Assembly: GCA_013821455.1 (NCBI GenBank)
Contig: JACDGS010000012.1
Location: forward strand, 27,146-91,145
Direction: 5' to 3'
DNA length: 64,000 bases
Source of the DNA: Chthoniobacterales bacterium
GTDB taxonomy: Bacteria > Verrucomicrobiota > Verrucomicrobiia > Chthoniobacterales > UBA10450
The notes under the pieces were generated by a model. That model searched no databases. It was not told the origin of the DNA and saw nothing but the letters and a program-made list of their open reading frames with translations. Below are positions 61,958-64,000 of the stretch, one piece after another. How positions within the stretch are numbered: the first letter of the stretch is position 1; the number at the start of each line of letters is the position of its first letter. A program made the translations under genes and the position numbers.

Positions 61958-62422
61958 ATGAGCAACGAAACTCTAAGTATCGAGGCCCGGGTGACCGGAC
62001 ATCCATTCCTTTCCGGAATGACGCCGAACCAACTCAAAGTGTTAGTCGGTTGCGCAAAGCGCCTGCACTTTGAAGCCGGCGAGACGGTGTTTCGCACCGG
62101 TGAAGCCGCGAACGGTTTTTACCTTATCGAGAGCGGCGAGGTGGCAATCGATGCCGTCGGTAAGAAGAAGCCGGTGACCATCGACACTCTATCAGCGGGC
62201 GACCCCCTTGGGTGGTCGTGGATTTTCGAGCCCTACCGGTGGCAGTACGACGCACGAGCGAAGGAGCCGACAGTTGCGCTCTTCTTTGACGCAGACGTTC
62301 TGCGAAAACATCGCGGAGACGATTTGATGTTCGGCCACGAATTATTTAAGAGAATGTGCGAAGTAATGGTGAGACGCTTACAGTCCGCGCGCGGTAAGTT
62401 GGCCGACGTCCTTGAGGATTAA
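61958..62422 (+). CDS. Cyclic-nucleotide-binding domain protein without DNA-binding domain
   Basis: The 154-aa product consists of one cNMP-binding fold: HPFLSGMTPNQLKVLVGCAKRLHFEAGETVFRTGEAANGFYLIESGEVAI, then VTIDTLSAGDPLGWSWIFEPYRWQYDARA. The phosphate-cassette position reads LGWSW...YDARA, so cyclic-nucleotide binding is not certain. No winged helix follows, unlike the Crp/Fnr protein at 54472. A stand-alone sensor is the likely role. Confidence 0.82.
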   Translation: MSNETLSIEARVTGHPFLSGMTPNQLKVLVGCAKRLHFEAGETVFRTGEAANGFYLIESGEVAIDAVGKKKPVTIDTLSAGDPLGWSWIFEPYRWQYDARAKEPTVALFFDADVLRKHRGDDLMFGHELFKRMCEVMVRRLQSARGKLADVLED

Positions 62423-62425
62423 TCT

Positions 62426-62527
62426 AGAAAAGCCGCGCCAATGATCGGCGGCGTTGCTACAAGCGCAATTCTCGACCTACTGCTATATCCGGTGAGCTAT
62501 GTGCTGTGGCGATCGCGCCGCTTGCTC
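62426..62527 (+). pseudogene. C-terminal remnant of an RND metal-efflux pump (CusA/CzcA type)
   Basis: Right after the cNMP stop, in the same frame, the DNA reads RKAAPMIGGVATSAILDLLLYPVSYVLWRSRRL. This is the last membrane helix of CusA/CzcA-type pumps (PMIGGxxTSxxLxLLxxPxxYxLWR). No further pump sequence is nearby. The 62530-62714 remainder shows no gene. Confidence 0.55.
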
Positions 62528-62714
62528 GGGCCAGCGAGGGAGGCCCTTGTCGTTCCGCGCAGAGACGGCTGTAAGGGAGCCGAAATATACTTAAGGATTA
62601 CTCGTTGTTTGGTTGCACCAAGCAACAGTCCCTTAACCGCGGAGGGTCGAGGGCGAAAGGCGAAACGCGCCGAGATGGACTCGGCGCGTCGCTGAGGGAA
62701 TCTGGCGTTGTCGG

Positions 62715-63200
62715 TTATTTCTCTGGCAGGATCATGCCGGCTTCGGCGATGCATTGCCATTTGCCGTCGCGCTCCATCCAGGTGTCGGCCCAGCCGTAGT
62801 GGTGGGTGAAGGATTTTCCATTCTTGCCCTTACCTGCTTCGGTGGAGGTGCCGCAGACGGTTGCGATATGTGCGCCGTAAACATGCACTTCCGTGGAGTC
62901 GATGGTCGAGCTGCTCAGGGTGTCATTTTTTAGTTCGTCGAGCAGGGCGGTTTTGTTCTGCATTTTGCCTTTGGAGTTAATGCCGGCGTAGTCATCGGCA
63001 ACGAGACCGCTGACGACGGCGACGCCGTGGTCCTTCTCGAGCAGGGCGTCACCCCAGTCTTTTTCCATTTGTTTGAGCTTGGTGCTGATGGCGGCGCTGT
63101 CGGCTGCGCCGTCCACGGTCGGGCTGGCCTGGACGAGTGCGCAGGGCACGACGACGCAGGCGAGCAGAGTTACGGCCAGAAGTGGCTTAAGTGGTTTCAT
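62715..63200 (-). CDS. Exported DUF4440/SnoaL-like protein
   Basis: The 161-aa product has a signal peptide (LLAVTLLACVVVPCALVQAS). An NTF2-like DUF4440 domain follows: ISTKLKQMEKDWGDALLEKD, VAVVSGLVADDYAGINSKGKMQNKTALLDELK and GWADTWMERDGKWQCIAEAGMIL. The Asp-Asp-Tyr and the final W-x-C-I-A strand are family features. The ligand or enzymatic role is unknown; it is probably periplasmic. Confidence 0.85.
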   Translation of the reverse strand: MKPLKPLLAVTLLACVVVPCALVQASPTVDGAADSAAISTKLKQMEKDWGDALLEKDHGVAVVSGLVADDYAGINSKGKMQNKTALLDELKNDTLSSSTIDSTEVHVYGAHIATVCGTSTEAGKGKNGKSFTHHYGWADTWMERDGKWQCIAEAGMILPEK

Positions 63201-63379
63201 GGTTTATTTCCTTTCATCTTTCATGTGGTTGAAGCCGGCCACGCGAGCAAAGGCTTTCGCGCCGGGCATTCCGCACCGTATTTGCCTAACGAACTCGGCG
63301 TCAAGCAGGAAAAACGCTGCGCTTGCCGAAGTGAGTTATTCGCTCTTGTGACGTGCCAGTCGAAGGAACCGAAAAACGT

Positions 63380-63395
63380 CCTTTACTCGTTAGGC
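63380..63395 (-). repeat. 16-nt dispersed word (exact consensus)
   Basis: Antisense to the following fibronectin-type remnant. A GCCTAACGAA core lies at 63284-63293. Confidence 0.9.
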
Positions 63396-63474
63396 GCGCC
63401 GGGGCGGCGCATGGTGAGGCTACGTTAGCGCCGGCGCAGGCCGGGATCACTCTCACCGGGCATGGCGACTACGA

Positions 63475-63889
63475 TTGGTTCATCACCTCCTGGGTGATGG
63501 CTGCCTCTTCTTCAGCGGCGGCGTTTCGAAAGGGGACGGGAACGGGTTCGATGACATCAGCCTGCCTTCCAATGATCGCGGCGGTTTCTTCGGGAAATTC
63601 TGCGAGGCGATGACGAGTTCGTGCGACACGCCGACCGGCCTGAAGGCTACTCGTATCACCGCGACTAGCGCAGGCTTCTCCTGGAAGACGGTGGATGGCG
63701 CGACTGGCGACACGGTGCCGTATCGCAAAGCCGGCACCACGCGGTGGAAGTAAAAGCCGCCGCCGCGCCTCAGCTGCCATCAAAGGCTGAGGTCCAGTAC
63801 GGCTTACGAGTTCGAAGTGGCGACGCAATGCGCCGATGGTAGCATCAGCGACTTCTCCGCGCCGCAGACCCTCACGACTTCGCCCTAAC
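63475..63889 (+). pseudogene. Fibronectin type III protein remnant
   Basis: The frame reads NGFDDISLPSNDRGGFFGKF, then SSCDTPTGLKATRITATSAGFSWKTVDGATG and YRKAGTTRWK followed by TAA. This is the first half of a bacterial Fn3 domain. The second half continues in another frame as STAYEFEVATQCADGSISDFSAPQTLTTSP and stops at the TAA inside a 16-nt word (63883-63898). The N-terminal part of the protein is missing. Confidence 0.7.
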
Positions 63890-63898
63890 GAGTAAAGG
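63883..63898 (+). repeat. 16-nt dispersed word (first base differs) supplying a stop codon
   Basis: CCCTAACGAGTAAAGG. The Fn3 remnant ends TCG CCC TAA within it. Confidence 0.9.
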
Positions 63899-63931
63899 AG
63901 CAGGCCATGGCCGGCCGGCGAGCGCCCTTCC

Positions 63932-64000
63932 GGGGAGGACGGGTTGTTAACCCGTCGTCCCGGGCAGTCTGCCCGGGACAATTTGCGCGCAGCGCAACTC
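63932..64000. mobile_element. Left part of the MITE-like element, cut by window end
   Basis: Nearly identical to 36643-36711 (terminal repeat, CCCGGGCAGTCTGCCCGGG palindrome and GCGCAACGCAACTC-like continuation, two differences). The right half would lie beyond the window. Confidence 0.85.

Overview
The window looks like chromosomal DNA of a soil or sediment member of the Verrucomicrobiota (Spartobacteria/Chthoniobacterales-like). This is an inference from gene content: a clade II (Sec/lipoprotein-type) nitrous oxide reductase cluster, several exported beta-repeat proteins (HAF-type, delta-60, autotransporter-associated repeats), paired TonB-C proteins and a verrucomicrobial-style RNA polymerase omega subunit. 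Most genes are GC-rich. The 24.8-33.9 kb segment is visibly AT-richer. Intergenic space is large and full of dispersed repeats. No rRNA, tRNA, CRISPR array or intact transposase was seen.

Layout. 0-9 kb: a PRC-barrel protein cut by the window start, then a minus-strand metabolic operon read mgtA-like ATPase > acetate kinase > phosphoketolase > class I aldolase, followed by PPK2. The genes are joined by ATGA overlaps or short gaps. Phosphoketolase plus AckA can turn sugar phosphates into acetate and ATP. 9-24 kb: rpoZ, a decayed HAF protein, a cytochrome c, TonB-C and exported repeat proteins, a phosphatase-like lipoprotein with a split active-site loop, a DUF433 antitoxin with a frameshifted toxin partner, OmpA, SPFH/band-7 and small membrane proteins. 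24-34 kb: a minus-strand defence-type island holding an HNH nuclease, a PGN_0703-like nuclease, a second HNH nuclease, a D12 adenine methylase, a frameshifted NotI-family endonuclease, a frameshifted RecB-like/helicase protein and a PDDEXK nuclease. An HsdM-like tail remnant lies at its edge. 34-47 kb: a hybrid histidine kinase, peptidoglycan-binding proteins, exported repeat proteins and many repeats. 47-58 kb: a Sco/CusF copper lipoprotein divergent from azurin-like > nosZ > membrane protein > nosD > nosF > nosY > DUF2249 > Crp/Fnr, then NnrS and a YbdK ligase facing the other way. A perfect FNR-type palindrome lies in the divergent promoter region. 58-64 kb: a PocR-AraC regulator, DoxX, cytochrome c, a haem-motif beta-barrel protein, a cNMP-binding protein, a DUF4440-like protein and gene remnants.

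The most unusual feature is a 16-nt dispersed word, GCCTAACGAGTAAAGG. It occurs about 19 times in nearly complete form, mostly just after stop codons. Its left half (CCTAACGA or reverse complement) also occurs inside many coding regions, which is reminiscent of a DNA-uptake-type sequence or a mobile stop/terminator cassette. Other repeat families include a 154-bp MITE-like element with 27-bp perfect inverted ends, a ~69-bp palindromic element, a pair of ~147-bp repeats with a base-pair-preserving change in a hairpin, REP-like GGCCGGGC/CGTTACGG units, and heptamer microsatellites.
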